From Agromyces sp. Leaf222 (lineage in GTDB: Bacteria; Actinomycetota; Actinomycetes; Actinomycetales; Microbacteriaceae), in NCBI RefSeq assembly GCF_001421565.1, contig NZ_LMKQ01000001.1, positions 805,651 to 869,650 of the forward strand: 64,000 bases of DNA. The letters are read 5' to 3'. Numbering within the stretch: the stretch's first letter is position 1; each line of letters begins with the position of its first letter. Both the position numbers and the translations under genes were made by a program. Below the pieces are notes generated by a model. The model saw only the letters and a list, made by a program, of their open reading frames with translations. It searched no databases and was not told where the DNA came from. Below, in pieces: positions 7,843-21,946 of the stretch.

Positions 7843-10800
7843 TCAACAGCTGTGGGCCGGGTAGGGCGCCACGACGCTCTGGCTCACCTCCTCGCCGTCG
7901 ACCGTCGCGGTGAGGCCGATGGTCGCCTCGCCGGCGGCGATGCTCGCGGCACGGGTCGTGAAGCCGTGGAACGCGTTCTTGCCCGGAGCGACCGCGGTGA
8001 ACGACCGGGTGCCGAAGGCGGTCTCGACGGAGACGTCGATGGGCACGTCGTCCTCGTTCGTCACGGTGACGGTGGAGACGACCTTGCCGGCCACGCAGCG
8101 CGCGGCGGCCGTGGCCGTCACCTCGAGCATCGGCTGGGTCGGCGGGAACGCCAGCTCCTGCCAACGACCGACCTCGGCGGCGGTGAGGGCGCGAGCGAAG
8201 ATCGCGAGCCGGTCGACGCCGCCCGACTGCCGTTCGCCGCCGTCGCGGTTCGCGCCGATGTGGAGCGTCCGCGACGTGCAGGCGTTGGCCGCCTGGTAAC
8301 CGCTGATCGTCGCCGTGGCGGCCTGCGCCCCGTCGACGTAGACCGTGATGAGGCCGCCCGTCGTGAACGTCACCGCGAGCGAGAACCACCGCCCGGTCGG
8401 AACCACCGCCGTCGTCGTCGTGCCGACGCCGGCCGTGATGATCCGCACGTTGTTCGACGGGGTCAGGTCGATCAGGATGCCGTCGGAGTCGCTGTTCGCG
8501 GCCCGGTGGTCGAACAATCGTCGGTGGCTCGACTGGCCCGGATCGATCTTGAACTCCGCCGCGAAGGTGGATTCCTCGAGGTAGCCGAGCGCGAACGGCG
8601 CGACGCTCGTGAGGTACCCGGCGCTGCTCAGGCGTTGCGCAGTGCCGGTCGGACCCTCCGCCAGCGATGGCAGGGTGCCCTGGATCCGCCAGTCGCGATC
8701 GTACGGCGAGGCGTCGCCGTCGGCATCGCCACCGAGGTTCCACGCGACGAGGGCGTTCGCGGGGTCTGGCACCGGGCATGGAGTCGGCGGCTTCACGTCG
8801 ACGACCGTCGTCGTCGAGATCGACGAGCCGTCGCGGGTGAGCGTCGCCGTGATCGGCGACTGCCTCGAGGCGTTGCCGGCGCCGACCCTGACGGTGACCG
8901 TCTGCTCTGCGGACGCCCCGGCGGCGATGGGCCCGAAGTCCACCGTGGCCGGCGCCGCCGACCACGCGGGGATCCCGGGCGCCGTGTCCGACGGCACGCC
9001 CACCGCGACGCTCGCACCCGTGACGGGTTCCGTGCCGATGGCCTCGACGCGCACGACGACCGGGATCTCCTGGCCGCTCACGGCGGATGCCGGTGCGCTG
9101 ACCGCCAGCGCGACCTCCGCGGTGATCGTGTAGACCTCGCCCGCCTCGCCCTCGAAGACGGCGACGCCGCCGTCGAGCGTCGGCTCGATGATCGTGCCGT
9201 CGCCGTCCTTCAGGCTGAAGAAGCCGGGCTTGAAGATCTGGTTCGCGACCCGCAGCTCCCCGTCCTGCGCCGGTTCGAGCGTGATCTCGCGAACCGACCC
9301 GTCCTGCCAGGTTGCGCCGACCTCGACGTCGCCACGGGCCTTCAGCCCCGAGTACGAGCCGTCGGGCCACGCCGACGGCAGCGCGGGCAGCACGTCGATG
9401 CGTCCGGCCTGGCTCTGCAGCAGCATCTCCGCGACACCCGAGGTCGCACCGAAGTTGCCGTCGATCTGGAACGGCGGATGGTCGTCCCAGAGATTGTCGA
9501 GCGTCGAGCCCTTCAGCTGCTCGCCGAGCAGCTTGTGCGCACGGTCGCCGTCGAGCAGGCGTGCCCAGAAGTTGATCTTCCAGGCCTTGGACCATCCGGT
9601 GCCGCCATCGCCTCGGCCCTCGAGCGACGTGCGGGCCGCCGCGGCGAGTTCGGGCGTCTCGGCGGGCGAGACGGCCGAGCCCGGGAAGAGCGCGTACAGG
9701 TGCGACACGTGCCGGTGCTGGTTGCCGGGGTTGTCGAGGGCCTGCTCGACCTTCCACTCCTTGAGCTGCCCCCACGAGCCGATCGCGAGGCCGGGGTAGA
9801 CATGGTCGAGCTTGTCGCCGAGCTGCGCGAGGTACTCGGCGTCGTCCTCGCCGACGAGCTCGGCTGCAGCCGCGGCCGAGGTGAGCACCTCGGTCACGAT
9901 CTGCTGCGAGATCGAGGCTCCGACCGTGAAGTCGCCCTGCTCGGGGGAGTAGCTCGGGGTGACGACGTAGCTGCCGTCGGCATCCTTCACGAGGAAGTCG
10001 ATCCAGAACTCCGACACCGACTTCAGCATCGGGTAGGCGCGCTCGCGCAGGAAGTCCTCGTCCTGCGTGAACAGGTAGCGCTGCCAGAAGTGCTGCGAGA
10101 GCCAGGCGGCCGCATCCGGCTGCCAGAACGAGTACGCGTAGTTGTGGAGGCCCGTGAACCCGTAGGGGTTCGTCTCGTTGCCGACGACCCAGCCGTCGGC
10201 GCCGTACATCTCGCTCGCCGTGACGGTGCCGGCGGGCACCATCGACTCGACGTAGTCGAAGAACGGATCCGCCGTTTCGGAGAGGTTCGTCGTCTCAGCC
10301 GGCCAGTAGTTCATCTGGAGGTTGATGTTGACGTGGTAGTCGGCGTCCCACGGGGGATTGTTGACCCGGTTCCACACGCCCTGCAGGTTCGCGGGGAGCG
10401 AGCCCGCCCGTGACGACGAGATGAGCAGGTAGCGGCCGTACTGGAAGTACAGCGTCTCGAGTGCGCGGGCGCTCTCGGCGTCCACCGTGCCGCGGTAGGC
10501 GGCGAGCAGTTCGTCGGTGGGGATGTCGGGGAGCTCGGCTCCACCGAGGTCGAGCCCGACGCGATCGAAGAGCGACCGGTAGTCGTCCTGATGCCGCTCG
10601 AGGAGCTCGTCGTACGAGCGTTCGGTCGCGGCGTCGACGGCGGCCGTGACCGGCACATGCGGGTTCACGCCGCTGCGGTAGTCGTCGGCGAAGTCCATCG
10701 CGAAATCGGTCGCGGCGCCGAGCACGAGCGTGACCTCGTTCGCCCCCGTGACCGTGACCGTGCCGTTCCCGTTGTCCGCCACGGTTCCGCCGTCGGTGTC

Positions 10801-11655
10801 GACGGCGAGCTGCGACTCGAATCGGAGGCCGTTGTTGGAGAGCGTGCCCGAGGTCGTGAGGCGCCCGTCCTGGGCGGTGTGCACGACGTTGCTGCGCCCG
10901 CCCGGGAGGGCGACCTGCGCGGTGAAGCCGATCCGGCCCGGCTCGTCCGCGGCCAGGCGGACCACGACGACGTCGTCGGCCGCCGACGCGAAGTACTCGC
11001 GCGTGTAGTCGACACCGTCGGCGGTGAAGCTCGTCGTGACGAGCGAGTCGCCGATGTCGAGTTGCCGTCGGTACTCGGTCGTCGAGCCGATGCCCGTCAT
11101 CGTGAGGTTCAGGTCCCCGAACGTCTGGTACGAACCGAAGTTGCGCTTCGGCTGGCCGAGCAGGTTCGCGATGTCGGTGGGGGCGACCCCTCCCGTCGGC
11201 GAGGCGGCGATCAGGTCGCGCGCCTGCTGGATCGTCTCGGGTCCGCGACCGTCGGTCCAGTTGCCGTAGTCGTAGCCGCCCTGTGCTCCGGGTCCGCCCG
11301 ACCACAGGGACTTCTCGTTGAACTGGATGCGCTCGTCGGTGACGCCGCCGTAGACCACGGCGCCGAGCGCGCCGTTGCCGATCGGCAGCGCTCGCTGCTC
11401 CCAGTTGCGCTGCTGGTCACCGGTCGTCGCGAGCGGCTCGTCGAACCACACGACGTCCGGCGCGCCGGAGATGCGCGCGTGCGGCTCGGGTTCCGCCGCC
11501 GTCGCCGCGGGCACGGTTGCCGCAGCGGAGATGGGGATCGCCAGCAGGGCGGCCAGCCCTGCGGCGGTCACGCCGCGCATGCGGCGTGGCGATCGCGGTC
11601 TTCCGGCGCGGGCGAGCGGTCGCCCTCCTGCTCCGGTTTCGTGGTCTTCGGTCAT
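7843..11655 (-). CDS. Secreted GH95 alpha-L-fucosidase with LamG-like and C-terminal two-Cys domains
   Basis: 1,270-residue exo-enzyme expected to release alpha-1,2-linked fucose from glycans by inversion. The catalytic elements known from bifidobacterial AfcA are all present: NINLQMNYWPAE near residue 440 (two asparagines that activate the water), TPSYSPEQG near 567 (general acid glutamate) and IDGNFGAT near 731. A signal peptide lies at about residues 24-54 (RRMRG plus hydrophobic stretch, TAAEP). After the catalytic part come an Ig-like segment, a LamG/concanavalin-like module (about 965-1165) and an 85-residue C-terminal domain beginning ARCVAGK and ending in Cys, shared with the protein at 13611-19172. 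Of two adjacent ATGs (11658, 11655) the second is six bases from GGAGG and is preferred. No substrate transporter adjoins it directly. Confidence 0.9.
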   Translation of the reverse strand: MTEDHETGAGGRPLARAGRPRSPRRMRGVTAAGLAALLAIPISAAATVPAATAAEPEPHARISGAPDVVWFDEPLATTGDQQRNWEQRALPIGNGALGAVVYGGVTDERIQFNEKSLWSGGPGAQGGYDYGNWTDGRGPETIQQARDLIAASPTGGVAPTDIANLLGQPKRNFGSYQTFGDLNLTMTGIGSTTEYRRQLDIGDSLVTTSFTADGVDYTREYFASAADDVVVVRLAADEPGRIGFTAQVALPGGRSNVVHTAQDGRLTTSGTLSNNGLRFESQLAVDTDGGTVADNGNGTVTVTGANEVTLVLGAATDFAMDFADDYRSGVNPHVPVTAAVDAATERSYDELLERHQDDYRSLFDRVGLDLGGAELPDIPTDELLAAYRGTVDAESARALETLYFQYGRYLLISSSRAGSLPANLQGVWNRVNNPPWDADYHVNINLQMNYWPAETTNLSETADPFFDYVESMVPAGTVTASEMYGADGWVVGNETNPYGFTGLHNYAYSFWQPDAAAWLSQHFWQRYLFTQDEDFLRERAYPMLKSVSEFWIDFLVKDADGSYVVTPSYSPEQGDFTVGASISQQIVTEVLTSAAAAAELVGEDDAEYLAQLGDKLDHVYPGLAIGSWGQLKEWKVEQALDNPGNQHRHVSHLYALFPGSAVSPAETPELAAAARTSLEGRGDGGTGWSKAWKINFWARLLDGDRAHKLLGEQLKGSTLDNLWDDHPPFQIDGNFGATSGVAEMLLQSQAGRIDVLPALPSAWPDGSYSGLKARGDVEVGATWQDGSVREITLEPAQDGELRVANQIFKPGFFSLKDGDGTIIEPTLDGGVAVFEGEAGEVYTITAEVALAVSAPASAVSGQEIPVVVRVEAIGTEPVTGASVAVGVPSDTAPGIPAWSAAPATVDFGPIAAGASAEQTVTVRVGAGNASRQSPITATLTRDGSSISTTTVVDVKPPTPCPVPDPANALVAWNLGGDADGDASPYDRDWRIQGTLPSLAEGPTGTAQRLSSAGYLTSVAPFALGYLEESTFAAEFKIDPGQSSHRRLFDHRAANSDSDGILIDLTPSNNVRIITAGVGTTTTAVVPTGRWFSLAVTFTTGGLITVYVDGAQAATATISGYQAANACTSRTLHIGANRDGGERQSGGVDRLAIFARALTAAEVGRWQELAFPPTQPMLEVTATAAARCVAGKVVSTVTVTNEDDVPIDVSVETAFGTRSFTAVAPGKNAFHGFTTRAASIAAGEATIGLTATVDGEEVSQSVVAPYPAHSC

Positions 11656-11993
11656 CATCGGCCTCCAGACATCGTCGTCAGGCAGCGGGCTCCAGCCCGA
11701 CCACCGTGACCTGTGTATCGATGAGACATCCGATGTGTCAAGGACTTTCGGTGAGGGAATCCAGCAGGCTGCCGCCAATTTGGGGATTTCTTCAACAAAT
11801 AGATGGGTCGATGTCCTTGTCCCACCAATTCGGCTCGAAAGGCCATCGGATGTCTTCCGAAGGAACGCGTTCCCTGAAATTTTCGGGCCTCAGAGCGAAA
11901 CTCGCGAGCGGCTCGATACTGATAAGAGGTCAGCCAGATCACTGGTTGACGGCGGGTATAGATCGGATGTTTACTTGGGCCTCGGAGGCAGGC
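11656..11993. promoter_or_regulatory. Divergent control region between fucosidase and FucD-like genes
   Basis: 338 bases without a gene and visibly richer in A/T than its surroundings. For the fucosidase (minus strand) a TTGACA -35 lies at 11741-11736, with GATACA as a weak -10 sixteen bases on. The 9-mer ATCGGATGT occurs three times: on the minus strand at 11734-11726, overlapping that promoter and forming ACATCCGATGT, and on the plus strand at 11845-11853 and 11962-11970. A 12-base palindrome GGAACGCGTTCC (11862-11873) has the central CG of a LacI-type operator. TATAGAT at 11957-11963 may be the -10 of the FucD-like gene. The regulators involved are not identifiable from sequence. Confidence 0.5.
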
Positions 11994-13289
11994 ATGGGCG
12001 CAGCATTCTCTTATCTCACGAGTGAAATACGTTTCGGCTCCCCCTCTCGGCTCGACGGCGCAGATGCCTCGAGCCGCGATTCCGTCTGCTCGGCGGCCTA
12101 CCTGACCATCAGCGACGATGCGACCGACGGGCGCGAAGGGCACGGGTTCGTCCCGACCGCCGGCGGAGGCGCCGACGTGCAACTCGCGGCGATCGACGCG
12201 GCGATGGCGATCGTCGAGCAGCAGGATCTCGACACGCTCCTCGCCGACATGGGCGCCACCTGGCGGGCGCTCGTCGACCACTCCCAGCGAGGATGGCTCG
12301 CGCCCGACGGCGGTGTCGCGCATCGCGCCGCGGGTGCCGTGGTGAATGCGCTGTGGGACCTCAAGGCGAAGCGGGCCGGCGTGCCGCTCTGGAGGCTGCT
12401 CGCCGCGATGCGCCCGGCGGAGCTCGTCGGCCTCATCGACTTCCGCTACCTGTCGGACGCGCTCGCGCCGCAAGAGGCGCTGGCGATCCTCGATGGGGCG
12501 GAGGCGCACCGATTCGAACGCGAGCGCCGGTTGCTCGCGGAGGGCTACCCGGCCGCCGCGGCCTGGCCCGGCGCACTCCGGTGCTCCGACGAGCATCTCG
12601 AGCGGCTCTGCCGTCAGGCGCTCGCGAGCGGGTTCACGCAGGTCAAGCTCGAGGTCGGTGCGAGCCTCGCCGACGACCTGCGCCGGCTCGCGATCGCGAG
12701 GGAGGTCTGCGGTCCCGACATCGCGATCGCCGTCGACGCGGGCCATCGCTGGGGCGTCGACCAGGCCGTCGCGTGGATCTCCGCGCTGAGCGCCTTCGAC
12801 CTGCACTGGGTCGAGGACCCCACGAGTCCCGTCGACCTGCTCGGGCATGCGGCCATCGCGCACGCCATCACGCCGGTGCCGATCGCCACGGGTGAGCACG
12901 CGCTCAGCCCGGTCATGGTCAAGCAGTTGCTGCAGCTCAACGCCATCGGCTACCTCCAGATCGACGGCACCGCCGTCAACGAGAACATCGCCACGCTCCT
13001 CCTCGCCGCCGGAACCGGGGTGCCGGTCTGCTCGCGCGCCGGCGGCGCCGGCCTGTCCGAAGTCGTCCAGCACCTCGCGATGTTCGACTTCGTGGCCGTG
13101 TCCGGGTCGATGGAGGGGCGCGCGATCGAGTACGTCGACCGGCACCACGAGCACTTCGTGACGCCGGCGCAGGTGCACGGCGGTCGGTACCGGGCGCCGT
13201 TCGCCCCGGGCTCGGGGGCGGAGATGCTCCCGGCCAGCCTCCTCGACCACATGTGGCCGATCCTCTCCGCCCTCGACGGCGTGGCCTGA
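11994..13289 (+). CDS. L-fuconate dehydratase (FucD)-family enolase-superfamily protein with altered catalytic residues
   Basis: 431 residues that align end to end, with matching numbering, to L-fuconate dehydratase: RFGSPSRLDGADA at the N-terminus, DMGATWRALV, LIDFRYLSDAL, VEDPTSP and SGSMEGRAIEYVDRHHEHF. Metal ligands are kept (D248, E274, E301), as are D324 and E379 (E382 in FucD). The general acid/base pair is not: the KxK motif reads K218-L-E220, so K220 is Glu; N250 is Gly (VDAGH); the CPHAGG histidine H351 is Arg (R348, CSRAGG); and three residues are missing in the loop after D324 (GTAVNEN for ACRVGGVNEN). A dehydratase reaction on L-fuconate therefore looks unlikely as in FucD; a different reaction or a binding role is possible. 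Start chosen by GGAGG five bases before the ATG. Confidence 0.85.
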   Translation: MGAAFSYLTSEIRFGSPSRLDGADASSRDSVCSAAYLTISDDATDGREGHGFVPTAGGGADVQLAAIDAAMAIVEQQDLDTLLADMGATWRALVDHSQRGWLAPDGGVAHRAAGAVVNALWDLKAKRAGVPLWRLLAAMRPAELVGLIDFRYLSDALAPQEALAILDGAEAHRFERERRLLAEGYPAAAAWPGALRCSDEHLERLCRQALASGFTQVKLEVGASLADDLRRLAIAREVCGPDIAIAVDAGHRWGVDQAVAWISALSAFDLHWVEDPTSPVDLLGHAAIAHAITPVPIATGEHALSPVMVKQLLQLNAIGYLQIDGTAVNENIATLLLAAGTGVPVCSRAGGAGLSEVVQHLAMFDFVAVSGSMEGRAIEYVDRHHEHFVTPAQVHGGRYRAPFAPGSGAEMLPASLLDHMWPILSALDGVA

Positions 13290-13610
13290 GAACCCCGGAG
13301 GGCGCCGCGCCGGAGGGGCGCCGCGCCGAGGCGCAGCCCTGCAACGGTCGGGGCGTCACGCCTCGGTGTCGCCACGGTCACGGTGGTTCGGTCCGGCACG
13401 CACGAAGAAATTGTTGTGAAACAGGAAGATTCGATGCTCGGCGCGTACTGGCGCCAGCGCGTGACCGGAAGCATGCGTGATTTCGGGGTTCGGTTAATTC
13501 TGCTTGACAAACAACAAAAAGGCTCCATAGCATCAGCCTCAGCGCAGTCAATGTCGACCGAGGTTGGTCGATGCCGGTGCGCGAGTGACCGACGACGACC
13601 TCAGGAGCGC
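13290..13610 (+). promoter_or_regulatory. Intergenic control region upstream of the large secreted sugar-dehydrogenase gene
   Basis: 321 bases. The first part holds a direct repeat (CGGAGGGCGCCGCGC at 13296-13310, again with one extra G at 13311-13326) and a weak hairpin (13326-13333 with 13359-13366) that may terminate the FucD-like transcript. An A/T-rich island follows. A good sigma-A promoter is TTGACA at 13504-13509, 18 bases, TAGCAT at 13528-13533, giving a leader of about 70 bases. TTGTTGT (13411-13417) and its complement ACAACAA (13511-13517) lie 93 bases apart, the second just behind the -35, as a looping operator pair would. Confidence 0.5.
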
Positions 13611-19172
<5,562 letters not shown>

Positions 19173-19175
19173 TCC

Positions 19176-19211
19176 GATGGGCGGCCCGCCGGAGACGGCG
19201 GGCCGCCCATC
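19176..19211. terminator. Strong GC hairpin terminator
   Basis: Perfect 15-base arms (19176-19190 GATGGGCGGCCCGCC; 19197-19211) with a six-base loop, immediately after the large secreted protein and before the WxL-like gene. Confidence 0.75.
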
Positions 19212-19271
19212 ACCACACCCACCCCCTGATTTCCGGCGCGAACGACGCCGGTCCATGAGAAGGAGAACCCC

Positions 19272-19886
19272 ATGCGGAGAAGAGAAGTCGTCGCCAGGTG
19301 CGCGATGGTCGCGGCCGGCGTGATCGTGCTGGCGGGTGTCGCGACCGCGGCGTCCGCCGAGGAGCAGCACGGCGGCGAGGACATCGACGTGTCCGTCGAG
19401 ATCGCGCAGATCGACGAGCCCGGCGTGCTCGCCCTCACGGTCGCGGGCGGCTCGGCCACGCTGAACGAGTCCGGATCCACCCCGACGGTCCGACAGTTCA
19501 CCGGCACCCTGCCGACCGTGACGGTCACCGACACCCGCACCGCCGACGAGATCCCCGACGACGCGTTCTGGTACGTGCTCGGCACCGCGACCGACTTCGA
19601 GGGCGCCGCAGGGCAGCCGTCGATCCCGGCCTCGCTGCTGGGCTGGGCGCCCGAGCTCATCGACGGCGGCGAGTCCGGCCTGGTCGCCGCGGGCGACCCG
19701 GTCGAGGGCGAACTGGACGCCGGCCCCGGCCTGGTCGACGTCGAGCTCCTCGCGATGGCCGCGGCATCCGAGGCCATCGCCGAGGAGGGCCAGTGGACCG
19801 CGACGGCCGACCTGTCCCTGCGCACGCCCGTGACGGTCGAGCCGGGGAACTACGCCTCCACCCTCACGCTCTCCCTCTTCGAGTGA
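19272..19886 (+). CDS. Secreted WxL-domain-like surface protein
   Basis: 204 residues: a signal peptide (RRREVVARC then a hydrophobic stretch, cleavage near TAASAEE) and one beta-rich domain. TVTDTRTADEIPDDAFWYVLG (about residues 81-102, only in part conserved) contains a W-x-x-L/W-x-V element after a DTR motif, and the chain ends GNYASTLTLSLFE, like the 'Y.atLtwtL' ending of WxL domains that attach non-covalently to peptidoglycan in Gram-positive bacteria. No other Trp-x-Leu copy is obvious, so homology is distant. A DUF916 protein, the usual WxL partner, is encoded 2 kb away. GAAGGAGAA precedes the ATG. The next gene begins six bases after its stop, so the two are cotranscribed. Confidence 0.55.
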   Translation: MRRREVVARCAMVAAGVIVLAGVATAASAEEQHGGEDIDVSVEIAQIDEPGVLALTVAGGSATLNESGSTPTVRQFTGTLPTVTVTDTRTADEIPDDAFWYVLGTATDFEGAAGQPSIPASLLGWAPELIDGGESGLVAAGDPVEGELDAGPGLVDVELLAMAAASEAIAEEGQWTATADLSLRTPVTVEPGNYASTLTLSLFE

Positions 19887-19891
19887 CGGCC

Positions 19892-20473
19892 GTGGCTTCG
19901 ACGATGATCGCAGCGACCGTCGCGCGCCGGAGGGCCTGGGCGATGCTCGTCGCGCTCCTGGCGATGCTGTCCGCGCTGCTGCTCGGGCTCGGAGCCGCTC
20001 CCGCACAGGCGCACGGCGGTCCCATCGAGGGCCAGATCGCGCAGGACGGAGAGGGCGGCATCTACGTCTCCTTCGTGTACGCCAAGGACTCGCACCCCGT
20101 CGAGGCGCTCATCACCGCGACGGTCGAGGGCCGATCGGCGACCGGGGAGCTCCTCGAACCCGTTCCGCTCGTCTCGGCGAGCCAGGGTTCCGGCATCTGG
20201 GGCGTGCCGGCCGGCACGTTCCCGGAGGGATCGTGGGACGTCACCGTGCGCGTCACCGACCCCATCGCATACGAGACGAGCGCGCCGCTCGAGATCGTGA
20301 TGGTCGACGTGGTCGCGGAGGACTACGTCGCTCCCGCGGCCGCGGTCGCCGACGGCGCGCCCGTCGAGGAGTTCGGCTCCTGGTTCGGCGTCGGCCTCGG
20401 GGTCGCGGCGGTCGCCGTGGTCGTGGTGGTCGGCGCCCTGCTGGTGTTCCGGAGGTCGCGCGTGTCGGCGTGA
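19892..20473 (+). CDS. Membrane-anchored CopC/YtkA-like secreted domain protein
   Basis: 193 residues from a GTG at 19892 (an in-frame ATG at 19904 is equally possible). A long signal peptide ends LGAAPAQAHGG; cleavage after AQA would leave histidine as the first residue, as in CopC-type copper proteins. One Ig-like domain of about 110 residues follows (GIWGVPAGTFPEGSWDVTVRVTDP, resembling YtkA/FixH-type domains), then a C-terminal membrane helix (GVGLGVAAVAVVVVVGALLVF) and RRSRVSA in the cytoplasm. No Met/His-rich copper cluster is visible. It follows the WxL-like gene directly and probably belongs to the same surface complex; copper binding is only a suggestion. Confidence 0.5.
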   Translation: MASTMIAATVARRRAWAMLVALLAMLSALLLGLGAAPAQAHGGPIEGQIAQDGEGGIYVSFVYAKDSHPVEALITATVEGRSATGELLEPVPLVSASQGSGIWGVPAGTFPEGSWDVTVRVTDPIAYETSAPLEIVMVDVVAEDYVAPAAAVADGAPVEEFGSWFGVGLGVAAVAVVVVVGALLVFRRSRVSA

Positions 20474-20492
20474 AGCACGACGTGAGACGAAC

Positions 20493-20524
20493 GAGGACGG
20501 GGATGCCGCGGCATCCCCGTCCTC
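20493..20524. terminator. Perfect 32-bp GGATGCCGCGGCATCC-core palindrome
   Basis: 16-base arms (GAGGACGGGGATGCCG and complement) between convergent genes. The core matches the other family members, while the outer arms differ and are still perfectly compensated. Confidence 0.7.
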
Positions 20525-20527
20525 TTC

Positions 20528-21757
20528 TCATGCGCGCTCGGCGGCGTCGGCCTCCACCGAGCCGGGGCGGCAGGCCAGCACGCCGCCGTAGACCGTGACG
20601 GCGAGCGTCGCCACCAGCCAGACGTACACCGGCAGCCAACTGCCCGTGGCGGTGAGCACCCATCCGACGCAGAGCGGGCCGATGCACGCGACGCCGTAGC
20701 CGATGCCCTGCATCGCCCCCGAGAGGAAGGTGCCCCCCTCCGGCGTGGTCGAGCGCCGGTGCACGAGGGCCAGGCAGAGCGGGAAGGTGCTGACCCCGAG
20801 CCCGAGCGCCGCGGTCGCCGTCCAGGCGAAGGTGGTCGGGTCGATGGCGAGCAGGATGTAGCCGACGCCCAGGAGGGCGGCGCAACCGACCACCACGCCG
20901 ATCGGGTTGCGCATGCGGAGGGTCAGCCCCGGAACCACGAAGCCGGCGGCGATGCCGAAGACCGAGAAGAAGGCAAGGAGTGCGCCGCCGCCGCCTTCGC
21001 CGAGGCCGGCGTCGATCGCGATGTTCGGCAGCCACGTGACGATCGTGTACGTGTGGAGCGCCGTCATCGAGAAGAGCAGGATGAGTCCGCGCACCGTCGG
21101 GGTCCGCCAGTAGCGGCGTCGAGTCGCGGCGTCGAGGCGTTGCGGGGCGGCCGTCGAACCGGCGGGTGCGCCTCGACCCGCGAGGGCGGGAACCGCCCAC
21201 ATGGCCGCCGCGATGGCGAGCGGGAACGCCCAGATCGCCAGCGCCCATCGCCAGCCGAGCGACTCTGCGACGGCCACCGAGACGATGGGGGCGACCACCT
21301 GGCCGACCTGGAGCAGCACGGCGTACACGCTGCTCAGCGTGCCGAGCCTGGCCGGGAACCATCGCTTGATCAGCGGGATGGTCAGCACGTTGGCCATGCC
21401 GATGCCCGCGAACAGCAGCACGCTCGACCCGATGAGGAGTTCCGTCGACGACGAGATCGACCGCAGCAGCGTGCCGAGGGTCGACACGACGAGCGCGAGG
21501 ACCATCGCCCGCTCGAGGCCGATCCATCGCGCCACGCTCGGCGACACGAGTCCGAAGATCGCGAAGCACGCGGTGACGACGGTGCCGATCGCGCCGATCA
21601 CGGGAGCGCCGAAGCCCAGGTCGTCGCCGATGCGGTCGGCGAGCGGGCTGAACCCGGTGACGCCCGTGCGGAGGTTGAACGCCGTGAGGGCGACCGCGCC
21701 GACCAGGAGTCCGACGCGCAGCGTCGAGGCGGGTGGGGCGAGGGGGGTCGAGGTCAT
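20528..21757 (-). CDS. MFS transporter, CynX/NimT-type
   Basis: 409 residues with 12 hydrophobic segments. LTAFNLRTGVTGFSPLADRI at the N-terminus, IFGLVSPSVARWIGLERAM and the GIGMANVLTIPLIKRWFP loop are typical of the CynX/NimT (cyanate and 2-nitroimidazole exporter) branch of the major facilitator superfamily. Substrate unknown. The start is the ATG four bases after AGGAG (21757) rather than upstream ATGs, because the family begins near RVGLLVGAVALTAFNLRTG. It is convergent with the surface-protein pair and divergent from the DUF916 gene. Confidence 0.8.
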   Translation of the reverse strand: MTSTPLAPPASTLRVGLLVGAVALTAFNLRTGVTGFSPLADRIGDDLGFGAPVIGAIGTVVTACFAIFGLVSPSVARWIGLERAMVLALVVSTLGTLLRSISSSTELLIGSSVLLFAGIGMANVLTIPLIKRWFPARLGTLSSVYAVLLQVGQVVAPIVSVAVAESLGWRWALAIWAFPLAIAAAMWAVPALAGRGAPAGSTAAPQRLDAATRRRYWRTPTVRGLILLFSMTALHTYTIVTWLPNIAIDAGLGEGGGGALLAFFSVFGIAAGFVVPGLTLRMRNPIGVVVGCAALLGVGYILLAIDPTTFAWTATAALGLGVSTFPLCLALVHRRSTTPEGGTFLSGAMQGIGYGVACIGPLCVGWVLTATGSWLPVYVWLVATLAVTVYGGVLACRPGSVEADAAERA

Positions 21758-21946
21758 GACGCTCCTGTTCCGAGGATCGAATGGTCCGGACGACGTCGGG
21801 ACGCATGAGCGCCGTCGTTCGAGCCGGACGGCTCCGTCACCGGTCCGTGGCTCGCATCGCGTCGACACCTTCAGAGCAGGCTATGGGTAATATGACTGGA
21901 GTCACAACATACAGTCGTGTTCGCTCGAGGATCCGAGGAGTGGTCG
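21758..21946. promoter_or_regulatory. Divergent promoter region, MFS / DUF916 genes
   Basis: A -10 TAATAT at 21888-21893 serves the DUF916 gene, with TCGACA (21862-21867) as a poorly spaced -35. Just downstream, GACTGGAGTC (21894-21903) is palindromic apart from its centre, and GACTG/CAGTC form outer arms over 21894-21916, where an operator would block the start of transcription. Confidence 0.4.

Noticed and set aside
19892..20473. Firm assignment of the small membrane protein as a copper-binding CopC
   Set aside because: Only the AHGG start after the signal peptide fits; there is no Met/His cluster and no CopD or other copper genes nearby.
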